Shown: in pieces, positions 45,705 through 51,958 of the stretch
Numbering within the stretch: position 1 is the first letter of the stretch
How the letters are laid out: each line of letters starts with the position of its first letter
DNA from: Myxococcus sp.
Lineage (GTDB): Bacteria; Myxococcota; Myxococcia; Myxococcales; Myxococcaceae
Length of the DNA: 51,958 bases
Assembly: GCA_014879945.1 (NCBI GenBank)
Contig: JACSRE010000369.1
Coordinates: forward strand, 1 to 51,958
Direction: 5' to 3'
Made by a program: the position numbers and the translations under genes
The notes under the pieces: model-generated
The model's input: the letters and a program-made list of their open reading frames with translations, nothing else
Database searches by the model: none
Told to the model about the DNA's origin: nothing

Positions 45705-46832
45705 CTACCGCCCGCCCGGACGCGTCGGCAGCCCTGATTGGGCGGTGTGGCCGGGGAGCGACGCGCCACCGCCGCTGGCGAGGATGTTCTTGAGCTCCTC
45801 GGCGTCTGAGGTGCGCGCGAAGGCCTCGTCCATGGTGATCAGCTTGCGGGCCAGCAGCTGCGCGAGCGACTGGTTGAAGGTCTGCATGCCGAACTTCGAC
45901 TGGCCGACCTGCATCGACGAGTAGATCTGGTGCACCTTGTCTTCGCGAATCAGGTTCCTGATCGCGGCGTTGGGGATCATCACCTCGAGGCACAGCACCC
46001 GGCCGTTGCCGGTGGCGCGCGCGAGCAGCGACTGCGACATGATGCCCTCGAGCACGAACGACATCTGCGCGCGCACCTGCGGCTGCTGGTACGGCGGGAA
46101 CACGTCGAGGATGCGGTTGATGGTCTGCACCGCGCTGTTGGTGTGCAGGGTGGCGAACGCGATGTGGCCCGTCTCGGCGATCACCAGCGCCGCCTCGATG
46201 GTCTCGAGATCTCGCATCTCACCGACCAGCACCACGTCGGGGTCTTGCCGCAAGATGTACTTGAGCGCCGTCTTGAACGACTTGGTATCGGCGCCGACCT
46301 CGCGCTGGTTCACCAGGCAGTTCTTGTGCGGGTGCAGGTACTCGATCGGGTCCTCGATCGTCATGATGTGCTCGTGACGCTCGGTGTTGATCTTGTCGAT
46401 GATCGACGCCAGCGTCGTCGACTTGCCTGACCCGGTCGGCCCCGTCACCAGGATCAGCCCGCGGGGCTTCTTCGAGAGGTCGGCCACCACCGGCGGCAGG
46501 CCCAGCTCCTGGAAGGTGAGGATCTTGAACGGGATGGTGCGGAACGCGCCCGCCACGGCGCCGCGCTGCATGAAGGTGTTGGCGCGGAACCGCGAGAGCC
46601 CCTTGACGCCGAACGAGAGGTCGAGCTCGTTGTTCTCTTCGAAGGCGTGCTTCTGGGCGTCGGTGAGGATCGAGTAGCACAGCTGCTTGGTCTCGACCGG
46701 CGTGAGCGGGGCCATCTTCAGCGGCACCAGATCGCCGTCGACCCTCAGCTGAGGCGGAGACCCCGTCGTGATGTGGAGATCGCTCGCCCCCTTCTCGACC
46801 ATCGCCTTGAGCAGCTGGTGCAGATTCGCCAC
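45705..46832 (-). CDS. pilT: Pilus retraction ATPase PilT
   Basis: This 375-residue secretion-superfamily ATPase has an N-terminal PAS-like domain (1-100), Walker A VTGPTGSGKSTTL, the Asp box (ERHEHIMTIEDPIEYLHPH), Walker B LVGEMRDLETIEAAL and a His box (GHIAFATLHTNSAV). The AIRNLIRE motif, needed for retraction, is intact in NAAIRNLIREDKVHQIY, which separates PilT from PilB. It forms the hexamer that pulls pilins back into the membrane. The start is GTG at 46832 with an AGGA upstream, 29 bases after the pilB stop. The C-terminus is a disordered Gly/Pro tail (SGGGASLPG). The length is about 30 residues longer than Pseudomonas PilT. Confidence 0.96.
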   Translation of the reverse strand: MANLHQLLKAMVEKGASDLHITTGSPPQLRVDGDLVPLKMAPLTPVETKQLCYSILTDAQKHAFEENNELDLSFGVKGLSRFRANTFMQRGAVAGAFRTIPFKILTFQELGLPPVVADLSKKPRGLILVTGPTGSGKSTTLASIIDKINTERHEHIMTIEDPIEYLHPHKNCLVNQREVGADTKSFKTALKYILRQDPDVVLVGEMRDLETIEAALVIAETGHIAFATLHTNSAVQTINRILDVFPPYQQPQVRAQMSFVLEGIMSQSLLARATGNGRVLCLEVMIPNAAIRNLIREDKVHQIYSSMQVGQSKFGMQTFNQSLAQLLARKLITMDEAFARTSDAEELKNILASGGGASLPGHTAQSGLPTRPGGR

Positions 46833-46861
46833 GTGGTTCGTTTCCTTTCGACGCCTGCGCT

Positions 46862-48568
46862 CTAGAAGCGATCAGGGGCGGTGTTGCCGACAGCCTCTTC
46901 GAGCGTGCTGTCGCCACGCATGACCTTGTTGAGGGCCGACATGCGGAGCGTCTGCATGCCGAGCCGAATCGCCTCTTGTTTGATCTCGGCCGCCGACGCG
47001 CCGTTGATCACGATCTCTTTGAGCCCGTCCCAGAAGGGCATCACCTCGTAGACGGCCACGCGGCCGCGGTAGCCGCGATCGTTGCACTCCTTGCACCCGA
47101 CCTTCTCGTAGGCGGTGAAGGTGCCGATCTTCTCCTGGGGAATGCCGGCGTCGGTGTAGGCCTTCTCGTCGAACTCGGCCACCGGCCGCTTGCAGTTGGG
47201 GCAGAGCCGGCGGCACAGGCGCTGCGCCAGAATGAGGTTGAGCGACGCGGTGACGTTGAAGGGCTCGATGCCCATGTTGAGCAGGCGCGTCACCGTCGAG
47301 GGCGCGTCGTTGGTGTGGAGCGTGGACAGCACGAGGTGGCCCGTGAGCGCCGCCTTGACCGCGATCTCGGCCGTCTCGAAGTCTCGCACCTCGCCGATCA
47401 TGATGGTGTCGGGGTCTTGCCGCAGGAAGCTGCGCAGCGCGGCCGCGAAGCTCAGGCCGATGCTCTCTGACACCTGCACCTGGTTGATGCCGGCGAAGTT
47501 GAACTCGACCGGATCTTCTGCGGTCGACACGTTGGTGGTGGGGTCGTTGAGCGCCGCGAGCGCCGAGTAGAGCGTCGTCGTCTTGCCTGAGCCGGTGGGG
47601 CCCGTCACCAGCACCATGCCGTACGGGCGATCGATGGCCTCTTTGAACCACTTGAGCGGCTCGGGCTCGAAGCCCAGCTTGGTCATGTCGAGCTGCAGGT
47701 TCGACTTGTCGAGCAGACGCATGACGATCTTCTCGCCGAAGAGCGTCGGGCAGACGCTCACGCGGAAGTCCATCTCTTTGCCGCCGCCCAGCTTGATCTT
47801 GATGCGGCCGTCCTGCGGGAGCCGGCGCTCGCTGATGTCGAGCTGCGCCATGATCTTCAGGCGTGAGGTGATGGCGTTGCGCAGCTTGATGGGCGGCTTC
47901 ATCACCTCGTACATCACGCCGTCGATGCGGAACCGAACCCGGAAGTCCTTCTCGTAGGGCTCGATGTGAATGTCAGAGGCGCGCTTGCCGATGGCGTCCT
48001 TCAAGATGAGGTTCACCAGCTTGATGACGGGCGCGTCGTCGGCGGCCTTCGCCATCTCTTCGACGTTGCCGCCGGCGTCGTCGCCGTCGGCGACCTCGAC
48101 GTCATCTTCCATGTTGCTGATGATGTCTTCGAGGTTGGGGCCCTTCTCGGCGTAGTACTTCTCGATCGCCTCGCGCAGCGCGGGCTCGCTGGTGACGACC
48201 GGCTCGATGTTGTAGCCGGTGAGGAACTTGAGATCGTCGACCGCGTAGATGTTCGACGGGTCGCACATCGCCACGATGAGCGAGCTGCCGGCGCGGTTGA
48301 CCGGAATCACCAGGTGCTTCTCGGCGACGTCCTTGGGGACGAGCTTGATGATGTCGGGGTCGACATCGAACTCTTTGAGGTTGATGGCCGGAACGCCGTA
48401 CTGCTTCGACAAGAAGTCGGTGAGCTTCGACTCCTCGATGGCACCGACCTTGATCAAGGCGGTGCTGATACGAGTCCCGTTCTTCTGCTGATCTTCTTGC
48501 GCTTTTCGCAGCTGCTGCACCGAGATCAGATTCTCGCGGACGAGCAGCTCACCCAGACGGCCTGACAT
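46862..48568 (-). CDS. pilB: Pilus extension ATPase PilB
   Basis: This 568-residue ATPase has an N-terminal MshEN/GspE-N domain (about 1-150) starting RLGELLVREN, whose 24-residue repeat (residues 4-27) fits the c-di-GMP-binding pattern with Arg, Leu, Gly, Leu, Leu and Gln conserved and one Leu replaced by Gln. The motor domain has Walker A GPTGSGKTTT, Walker B MIGEVRDFETAEIAV, the His box GHLVLSTLHTNDAP, and a four-Cys zinc site (CRRLCPNCKRP and VGCKECNDRG). PilB powers pilin addition. The ATG at 48568 has GAGAGG upstream. It heads the pilB-T-C-S-R run, downstream of ribF with a 112-base spacer holding a candidate promoter. Confidence 0.96.
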   Translation of the reverse strand: MSGRLGELLVRENLISVQQLRKAQEDQQKNGTRISTALIKVGAIEESKLTDFLSKQYGVPAINLKEFDVDPDIIKLVPKDVAEKHLVIPVNRAGSSLIVAMCDPSNIYAVDDLKFLTGYNIEPVVTSEPALREAIEKYYAEKGPNLEDIISNMEDDVEVADGDDAGGNVEEMAKAADDAPVIKLVNLILKDAIGKRASDIHIEPYEKDFRVRFRIDGVMYEVMKPPIKLRNAITSRLKIMAQLDISERRLPQDGRIKIKLGGGKEMDFRVSVCPTLFGEKIVMRLLDKSNLQLDMTKLGFEPEPLKWFKEAIDRPYGMVLVTGPTGSGKTTTLYSALAALNDPTTNVSTAEDPVEFNFAGINQVQVSESIGLSFAAALRSFLRQDPDTIMIGEVRDFETAEIAVKAALTGHLVLSTLHTNDAPSTVTRLLNMGIEPFNVTASLNLILAQRLCRRLCPNCKRPVAEFDEKAYTDAGIPQEKIGTFTAYEKVGCKECNDRGYRGRVAVYEVMPFWDGLKEIVINGASAAEIKQEAIRLGMQTLRMSALNKVMRGDSTLEEAVGNTAPDRF

Positions 48569-48597
48569 GTATGATTGCCTCTCGCGTTCGGCGAAGG

Positions 48598-48613
48598 TCG
48601 ACGTCGACGTCGA
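48598..48613. repeat. 16-bp perfect palindrome in the pilB leader
   Basis: TCGACGTCGACGTCGA is its own reverse complement. It lies 30-45 bases upstream of the pilB ATG, between the candidate -10 and the ribosome site, so it could be an operator or a leader hairpin. The gene-poor spacer is otherwise unremarkable, and GTCGAC-type words are common in this GC-rich DNA. Confidence 0.7.
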
Positions 48614-48621
48614 GGCGCGAA

Positions 48622-48650
48622 ATGGAACCCCCTGCGCCCCGTCGAGTCAA
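48622..48650 (-). promoter_or_regulatory. Candidate sigma70-type promoter of pilB
   Basis: On the minus strand TTGACT (complement of 48645-48650) is followed after 17 bases by TTCCAT (complement of 48622-48627). The -35 matches five of six consensus bases and the -10 three of six. Position and spacing suit pilB, but the -10 is weak, so this is tentative. Confidence 0.35.
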
Positions 48651-48680
48651 GCTTTCATGAAGGTGTACGACGGTGTGGGC

Positions 48681-49607
48681 TCACCCGGACAGCCGGCGGT
48701 TGAAGACGACGCGGGCGGCCACCACGTCGCGCTCGATCTGGGCCTTGAGCGCGTCGAGCCCCGAAAAGCGCTGCTCCGAGCGCAGCCGCTCCAGGAACGC
48801 GACCCGGAGCGTCTGCCCGTACAGATCTTCGGCGAGCTCGAAGAGGTGGCACTCGATGGTGACCTCGCCGCCGCCCACGGTGGGCTTCGTGCCGATGTTG
48901 CAGGCCCCGCCCACGCGCCGGCCGTCGGCCAGCCGCACCTCGATGGCGTACACCCCTGCGGCGGGGCGCAGCTCGTTGGGCGTGTCGACGTTGGCCGTGG
49001 GGAACCCGATGGTGCGGCCGCGCTGGGCCCCTTTGACGACGACGCCGTCGAGATCGAACGGCCGACCCAGCATTCGCGCCGCCGCTTCGACGCGGCCCTC
49101 GAGCACGTACTCGCGCACCCGGCTCGACGACACCACCACCCCCTCGAGCGTGACGGGCTCGACGATCGACACCGTCGCGCCCGCGGCGAGCGCGGCGCCC
49201 TCCAGGCGCTCCACGGTGCCCGCGCGCGCCTTGCCGTAGGTGAAGTCGGCGCCCACCACCACCGCTTGCGCGCCCAGGGTCTCGAACAGCAGCGCCTCGA
49301 ACTCCGCGGGCGTGGTGCGCGCGAACTCCCTCGTGAAGGGCTGCACCACGCACGCGTGCACGCCCGCCGCCGCCAGCAGCTCCAGCTTGCGCGCCGAGGT
49401 CGCGATCAGCCGAGGCGCCAGCTCCGGGTGCAGCACCTTGCCGGGGTGCGGGTCGAAGGTCACCGCCACCACCCGCCCCAGCGTGGCGGCGCGCGCGAAG
49501 AGCGCCTGGTGGCCCAGGTGCACCCCGTCGAAGTTCCCCAGACTGGCCGCGCAGCCGCGCAGGTTGCCCGCGCGGCCGGCCTCAACGAGGGTGGAGTACG
49601 TCTGCAT
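48681..49607 (-). CDS. ribF: Bifunctional riboflavin kinase / FAD synthetase RibF
   Basis: This 308-residue enzyme turns riboflavin into FMN and then FAD. The N-terminal adenylyltransferase half (1-180) has ASLGNFDGVHLGHQALF (the G-x-F-D-G-x-H-x-G-H nucleotide site), VTFDPHPGKVLHP, VVGADFTYGKARAGT and the VSSSRVREYVLEG segment. The C-terminal kinase half (185-305) has RGRTIGFPTANVD and the acidic catalytic segment VTIECHLFELAEDLYG. The ATG at 49607 is preferred because a GGAGGTG ribosome site lies at the right distance; the GTG at 49616 sits in that site. It is divergent from trmB (99-base spacer, no FMN riboswitch seen) and upstream of pilB. Confidence 0.94.
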   Translation of the reverse strand: MQTYSTLVEAGRAGNLRGCAASLGNFDGVHLGHQALFARAATLGRVVAVTFDPHPGKVLHPELAPRLIATSARKLELLAAAGVHACVVQPFTREFARTTPAEFEALLFETLGAQAVVVGADFTYGKARAGTVERLEGAALAAGATVSIVEPVTLEGVVVSSSRVREYVLEGRVEAAARMLGRPFDLDGVVVKGAQRGRTIGFPTANVDTPNELRPAAGVYAIEVRLADGRRVGGACNIGTKPTVGGGEVTIECHLFELAEDLYGQTLRVAFLERLRSEQRFSGLDALKAQIERDVVAARVVFNRRLSG

Positions 49608-49706
49608 CAGGCGCACCTCCTAAGCCTCGGCCACGGGCCCTGTCGACGGCCATTCACACTGGGCGCTGTCGCAACGGCGAAAGGTGTGGTTGAGCCGGGC
49701 CCGCTC

Positions 49707-50351
49707 ATGTCTCGCATTCCGCTACGACCCGAAAAGGCCGGAGAAGATCTCGCGGCCCTCACCTCGCCGCCCGACTGGGACCAGCTCTTCGGCCGCGCCG
49801 GCTCCCTCGAGCTCGAGATCGGCTGCGGGGCGGGCGGCTTCGCGCTCGAGCACTGCCGCCGCGACCCCTCGATTCGCTACCTCGCGTTCGAGTGGCGCAA
49901 GAAGTACGCGCGCGAGGTCTCGTTCCGCGCGCAGAAGCACGGCCTCACCGGCCTGAAGGTCATCGAGGGTGACGCGCGCATCGTGGTGCCGAAGATCTTC
50001 GCGCCCGGCTCGCTCGACGTGATCCACCTGCAGTTCCCCGACCCGTGGTGGAAGCGCGCCCACTTCAAGCGCGCCATCTTGACGCCCGACTTCACCAGGG
50101 TGCTGCTGGGGCTGCTCAAGCCCGGGGGGCGGTTCGACTTCCGCACCGACGTCGAGGAGCGCGCCCGCCAGGGCCTCGCGGTGCTCGAGAAGGCCGGGTT
50201 CCACAACCCGCTCGGCCCCGGCGTCTTCCACCCCTACGATCCCGAAGAGGCGCCCTCGACCCGCGAGCGCCGGTACCTGGTGACCAACCAGCCGGTCTAC
50301 CGCGCCAGGCTGGTGAGGCTGTCTTCGGCGCAGGGTGCAGTAGGCTCCTGA
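49707..50351 (+). CDS. trmB: tRNA (guanine-N7-)-methyltransferase TrmB
   Basis: This 214-residue SAM-dependent enzyme methylates G46 in the variable loop of tRNAs. The SAM-binding motif is LELEIGCGAGGFAL, the acidic loop is KVIEGDARIVVP, and the family signature is HLQFPDPWWKRAHFKRAIL. Near the C-terminus are RTDVEERARQGL and PSTRERRYL, with the T-x-x-E-x-R element that binds tRNA. The ATG at 49707 (MSRIPLRPEKAG) is used; an in-frame GTG at 49686 is possible. A far longer frame reaching into pilB is antisense shadow. It is followed after 6 bases by the diguanylate cyclase gene. Confidence 0.95.
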   Translation: MSRIPLRPEKAGEDLAALTSPPDWDQLFGRAGSLELEIGCGAGGFALEHCRRDPSIRYLAFEWRKKYAREVSFRAQKHGLTGLKVIEGDARIVVPKIFAPGSLDVIHLQFPDPWWKRAHFKRAILTPDFTRVLLGLLKPGGRFDFRTDVEERARQGLAVLEKAGFHNPLGPGVFHPYDPEEAPSTRERRYLVTNQPVYRARLVRLSSAQGAVGS

Positions 50352-50357
50352 CACCCC

Positions 50358-51395
50358 ATGCCCCAGGCCCGCCGGAAGACGCTCGAGGTCGCGCGACGAG
50401 ATGAGGGCGCCCTCAAGCTCGAGGGGCGGCTCTTGTTGCTGGTCGACGACGATCGCGGCGTCATCGAGCTGCTCCGGCGCGGCCTCGCGCCCTGGGGCTA
50501 TCGCTTCGTCGAGGCGGAGGACGGCACCCAGGCGCTGACGGCCATCCGCAAGCACCACCCCGATCTCATCCTGATGGACGTCGAGATGCCGGGACTGGGC
50601 GGCGTCGAGGTCTGCCGCATCGTGAAGGCCAACCAGGGCGCGGGCTTCGCGTTCACCCCGGTGATCCTGATGACCGCCGGGCGCAGCAGCGGCAAGGTCG
50701 AGGGGCTCGAGCTCGGCGCCGACGACTACCTCGTCAAGCCCTTCGACATGCTCGAGGTCTCGGCGCGGGTGAAGTCGATGCTCCGCCTCAAGGCCCTGCA
50801 GGACACCCTGGTCGAGAAGAACAAGGAGCTCGACCGCATCAACCGCGAGCTCGAAGAGAAGCGCGCGGCGCTCGAGCGGCTCTCGCGCATCGACGGCCTC
50901 ACCGGGCTCGTCAACCGGCGCCACTTCGAGGAGCTCCTGCAGAGCGAGTGGGCGCGCAGCCTGAGGTACCGCTCGCCGCTGTCGTGCCTCTTGCTCGACA
51001 TCGACCACTTCAAGAAGGTCAACGACACCTGGGGCCACCCGTTCGGAGACACGGTGCTGCGCGAGGTGGCCGGCGTGGCCCGGCGCGCGCTGCGCGACGT
51101 CGACGTGCTCGCCCGCTACGGCGGCGAGGAGCTGATCGCCCTGCTCCCCGAGACGTCGCCCGAGGAGGCCTGGCGCGCGGCCGAGCGGGTGCGCATGGGC
51201 GTCGAGGCCATGCGCCTGACCTGCCGCACCGTCGAGCCCCCCGAGCAGGTGCGCTGCACCGCCAGCATCGGCGTGTCGACCGCGCCGCTGGCCGGCGTCG
51301 AGACGCCCGAGCAGCTGGTGCAGCTGGCCGACGAGTGCCTCTACGAGGCCAAGCAGGGCGGTCGAAACCAGGTCCGCCAGGCCCTGTCTGAATGA
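50358..51395 (+). CDS. Response regulator with GGDEF diguanylate cyclase domain
   Basis: This 345-residue protein has a receiver domain (about 22-145; phosphoacceptor Asp in LILMDVEMPGLGG, Lys in YLVKPFDM), a coiled-coil linker (about 150-180; NKELDRINRELEEKRAALER) and a GGDEF domain (about 180-343). The active loop is RYGGEELIAL, a functional GGEEL variant. An RxxD inhibitory site (RDVD) sits five residues before the loop, so both synthesis of c-di-GMP from two GTP and feedback inhibition are expected. The layout is that of PleD/WspR-type soluble enzymes activated by phosphorylation. The partner kinase is not adjacent. The start ATG at 50358 has a weak ribosome site, suggesting coupling to trmB. 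Confidence 0.93.
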   Translation: MPQARRKTLEVARRDEGALKLEGRLLLLVDDDRGVIELLRRGLAPWGYRFVEAEDGTQALTAIRKHHPDLILMDVEMPGLGGVEVCRIVKANQGAGFAFTPVILMTAGRSSGKVEGLELGADDYLVKPFDMLEVSARVKSMLRLKALQDTLVEKNKELDRINRELEEKRAALERLSRIDGLTGLVNRRHFEELLQSEWARSLRYRSPLSCLLLDIDHFKKVNDTWGHPFGDTVLREVAGVARRALRDVDVLARYGGEELIALLPETSPEEAWRAAERVRMGVEAMRLTCRTVEPPEQVRCTASIGVSTAPLAGVETPEQLVQLADECLYEAKQGGRNQVRQALSE

Positions 51396-51440
51396 GCCGG
51401 CTTCCGTCGTGACCCACGTGCGCATCGACGCGAGGAGTAT

Positions 51441-51893
51441 ATGAAGCGGGTGATGCGCTCGTTGCCGCTCCTCGCCGCCCTGTCGGTCGCCGCCTGCCAG
51501 AAGGGGCCGCCCACGACGCCTGAGGCGGCCTTCCGCGCCTTCGGCGACGCGGTGAAGCGGCAAGACGCGCGCTCGGCCTTCGAGCTGCTCGGGCCGAAGA
51601 GCCGGGCCGCGCTCGAGGCCCGGTCGAAGGCCCTGGCGGTGGAGTCGAAGGGCGCCGTGCGAGACGAGCCCGCGCTCCTGGCCTTCCGCACCCCGGCCCA
51701 GCCGGCCCCCGTGGTCTCGATTGTCGTCGCTCAAGCCGACGAGGCCGCCGCGGTGCTCGAGGTGAAGACCTGCCGCCAGGCGCTCGACGCGAGCGGAGCG
51801 TGCCCAGCAGGCGCAGACGTGCAAGAACGCGTCACGATGACGAAGGTAGGGCAGCGCTGGGGGGTTGAGCTGCCGGAGCTGGTGACGCCGTGA
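51441..51893 (+). CDS. Small lipoprotein of unknown function
   Basis: This 150-residue protein has a signal peptide with the lipobox VAAC (RSLPLLAALSVAACQKG), so it is predicted to be lipid-anchored in the envelope. The next part (TPEAAFRAFGDAVKRQDARSAF, then ELLGPKSRAALEAR) resembles the first helices of NTF2-like/DUF4878 domains, followed by strands and TKVGQRWGVELPEL at the end. Such folds bind ligands or proteins, but no function is known. Two further cysteines (KTCRQA and GACPAG) may pair. The ATG has AGGAG five bases upstream. Its stop overlaps the start of the next gene. Confidence 0.75.
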   Translation: MKRVMRSLPLLAALSVAACQKGPPTTPEAAFRAFGDAVKRQDARSAFELLGPKSRAALEARSKALAVESKGAVRDEPALLAFRTPAQPAPVVSIVVAQADEAAAVLEVKTCRQALDASGACPAGADVQERVTMTKVGQRWGVELPELVTP

Positions 51894-51958
51894 CGGACAC
51901 GAACGACAAGAACAAGAAGCCCACGCCTCGGGTCGAGGTGATCCGCAAGGGCCCGGGC
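51890..51958 (+). CDS. Unidentified gene, 3' truncated by the window end
   Basis: A GTG at 51890 overlaps the stop of the lipoprotein gene (GTGA) and opens a frame to the end of the window. The visible 23 residues start VTDTNDKNKKPTPRVEV and are hydrophilic and basic, with no signal peptide. This is too little to assign a family. The overlap with the previous stop supports a real, coupled gene. Confidence 0.5.
   Translation, partial: MTDTNDKNKKPTPRVEVIRKGPG

Noticed and set aside
49608-49706. FMN riboswitch ahead of ribF
   Set aside because: The 99-base spacer is too short and shows none of the conserved RFN-element segments.

Overview
The window reads as a high-GC (roughly 65-70 % by eye) chromosomal piece of a myxobacterium (Myxococcota). 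The main reason is the gene order around the type IV pilus (T4P) cluster: pilB-T-C-S-R, pilA-G-H-I, a second NtrB/NtrC-like pair, then pilM-N-O-P-Q. From general knowledge this is the Myxococcus layout, including the ABC-type PilG/H/I genes. Coding density is very high, with many GTG starts and 4-bp stop/start overlaps. No RNA gene, insertion sequence, CRISPR array or gene-free stretch over 300 bp was seen.

Layout. 1-1817 (+): a 5'-truncated TonB/TolA-like protein and tolB. 1819-3818 (-): an LpqC/PHB-depolymerase-like lipoprotein and fabH. 3949-9325 (+): a GNAT acetyltransferase, an apparently frameshifted multi-spanning membrane protein, a class V aminotransferase-like enzyme, a Ppx/GppA phosphatase and a spinster-like MFS transporter. 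9332-17613 (-): an outer-membrane biogenesis operon of tamB, a seven-POTRA Omp85 protein (tamA-like) and a PlsC-type acyltransferase. 17653-24704 (-): efp, accB, accC, a 1010-residue TPR protein and an ExeA-like ATPase. 24727-24751: an intrinsic terminator. 24788-31869 (-): a small XRE regulator, pilMNOPQ, a Cys-rich lipoprotein and a Roadblock/LC7 protein. 32033-37954 (-): pilR2/pilS2-like regulators, pilI, pilH, pilG and pilA. 38173-41385 (+): a large membrane protein fused to a spermidine-synthase-like domain, inserted between pilA and pilR on the opposite strand. 41389-48568 (-): pilR, pilS, pilC, pilT, pilB. 48681-51958: ribF (-), then trmB, a response-regulator diguanylate cyclase, a small lipoprotein and a truncated gene (+).

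How the genes fit together. PilB (extension ATPase), PilT (retraction ATPase), PilC (platform), PilM/N/O/P (alignment complex), PilQ (secretin) and PilA (pilin) make a nearly complete T4P machine. PilS/PilR and a second two-component pair are placed to control a sigma54-type promoter visible in front of pilA. The prepilin peptidase gene pilD is not in the cluster. PilB carries a near-complete MshEN-type c-di-GMP-binding motif and a GGDEF enzyme is encoded close by, so second-messenger control of extension is plausible.

Most notable points: the reorganised pil cluster with an inserted fused transporter/aminopropyltransferase-like gene and no pilD; the lipoprotein and Roadblock genes closing the pilMNOPQ operon; nested palindromes in an AT-rich island ahead of the XRE-pilM operon; the candidate pilA promoter with an upstream palindrome; a seven-POTRA Omp85 next to TamB; a probable one-base frameshift at 4504-4508; and a perfect 29-bp inverted repeat at base 1 that looks like a contig-end artefact.
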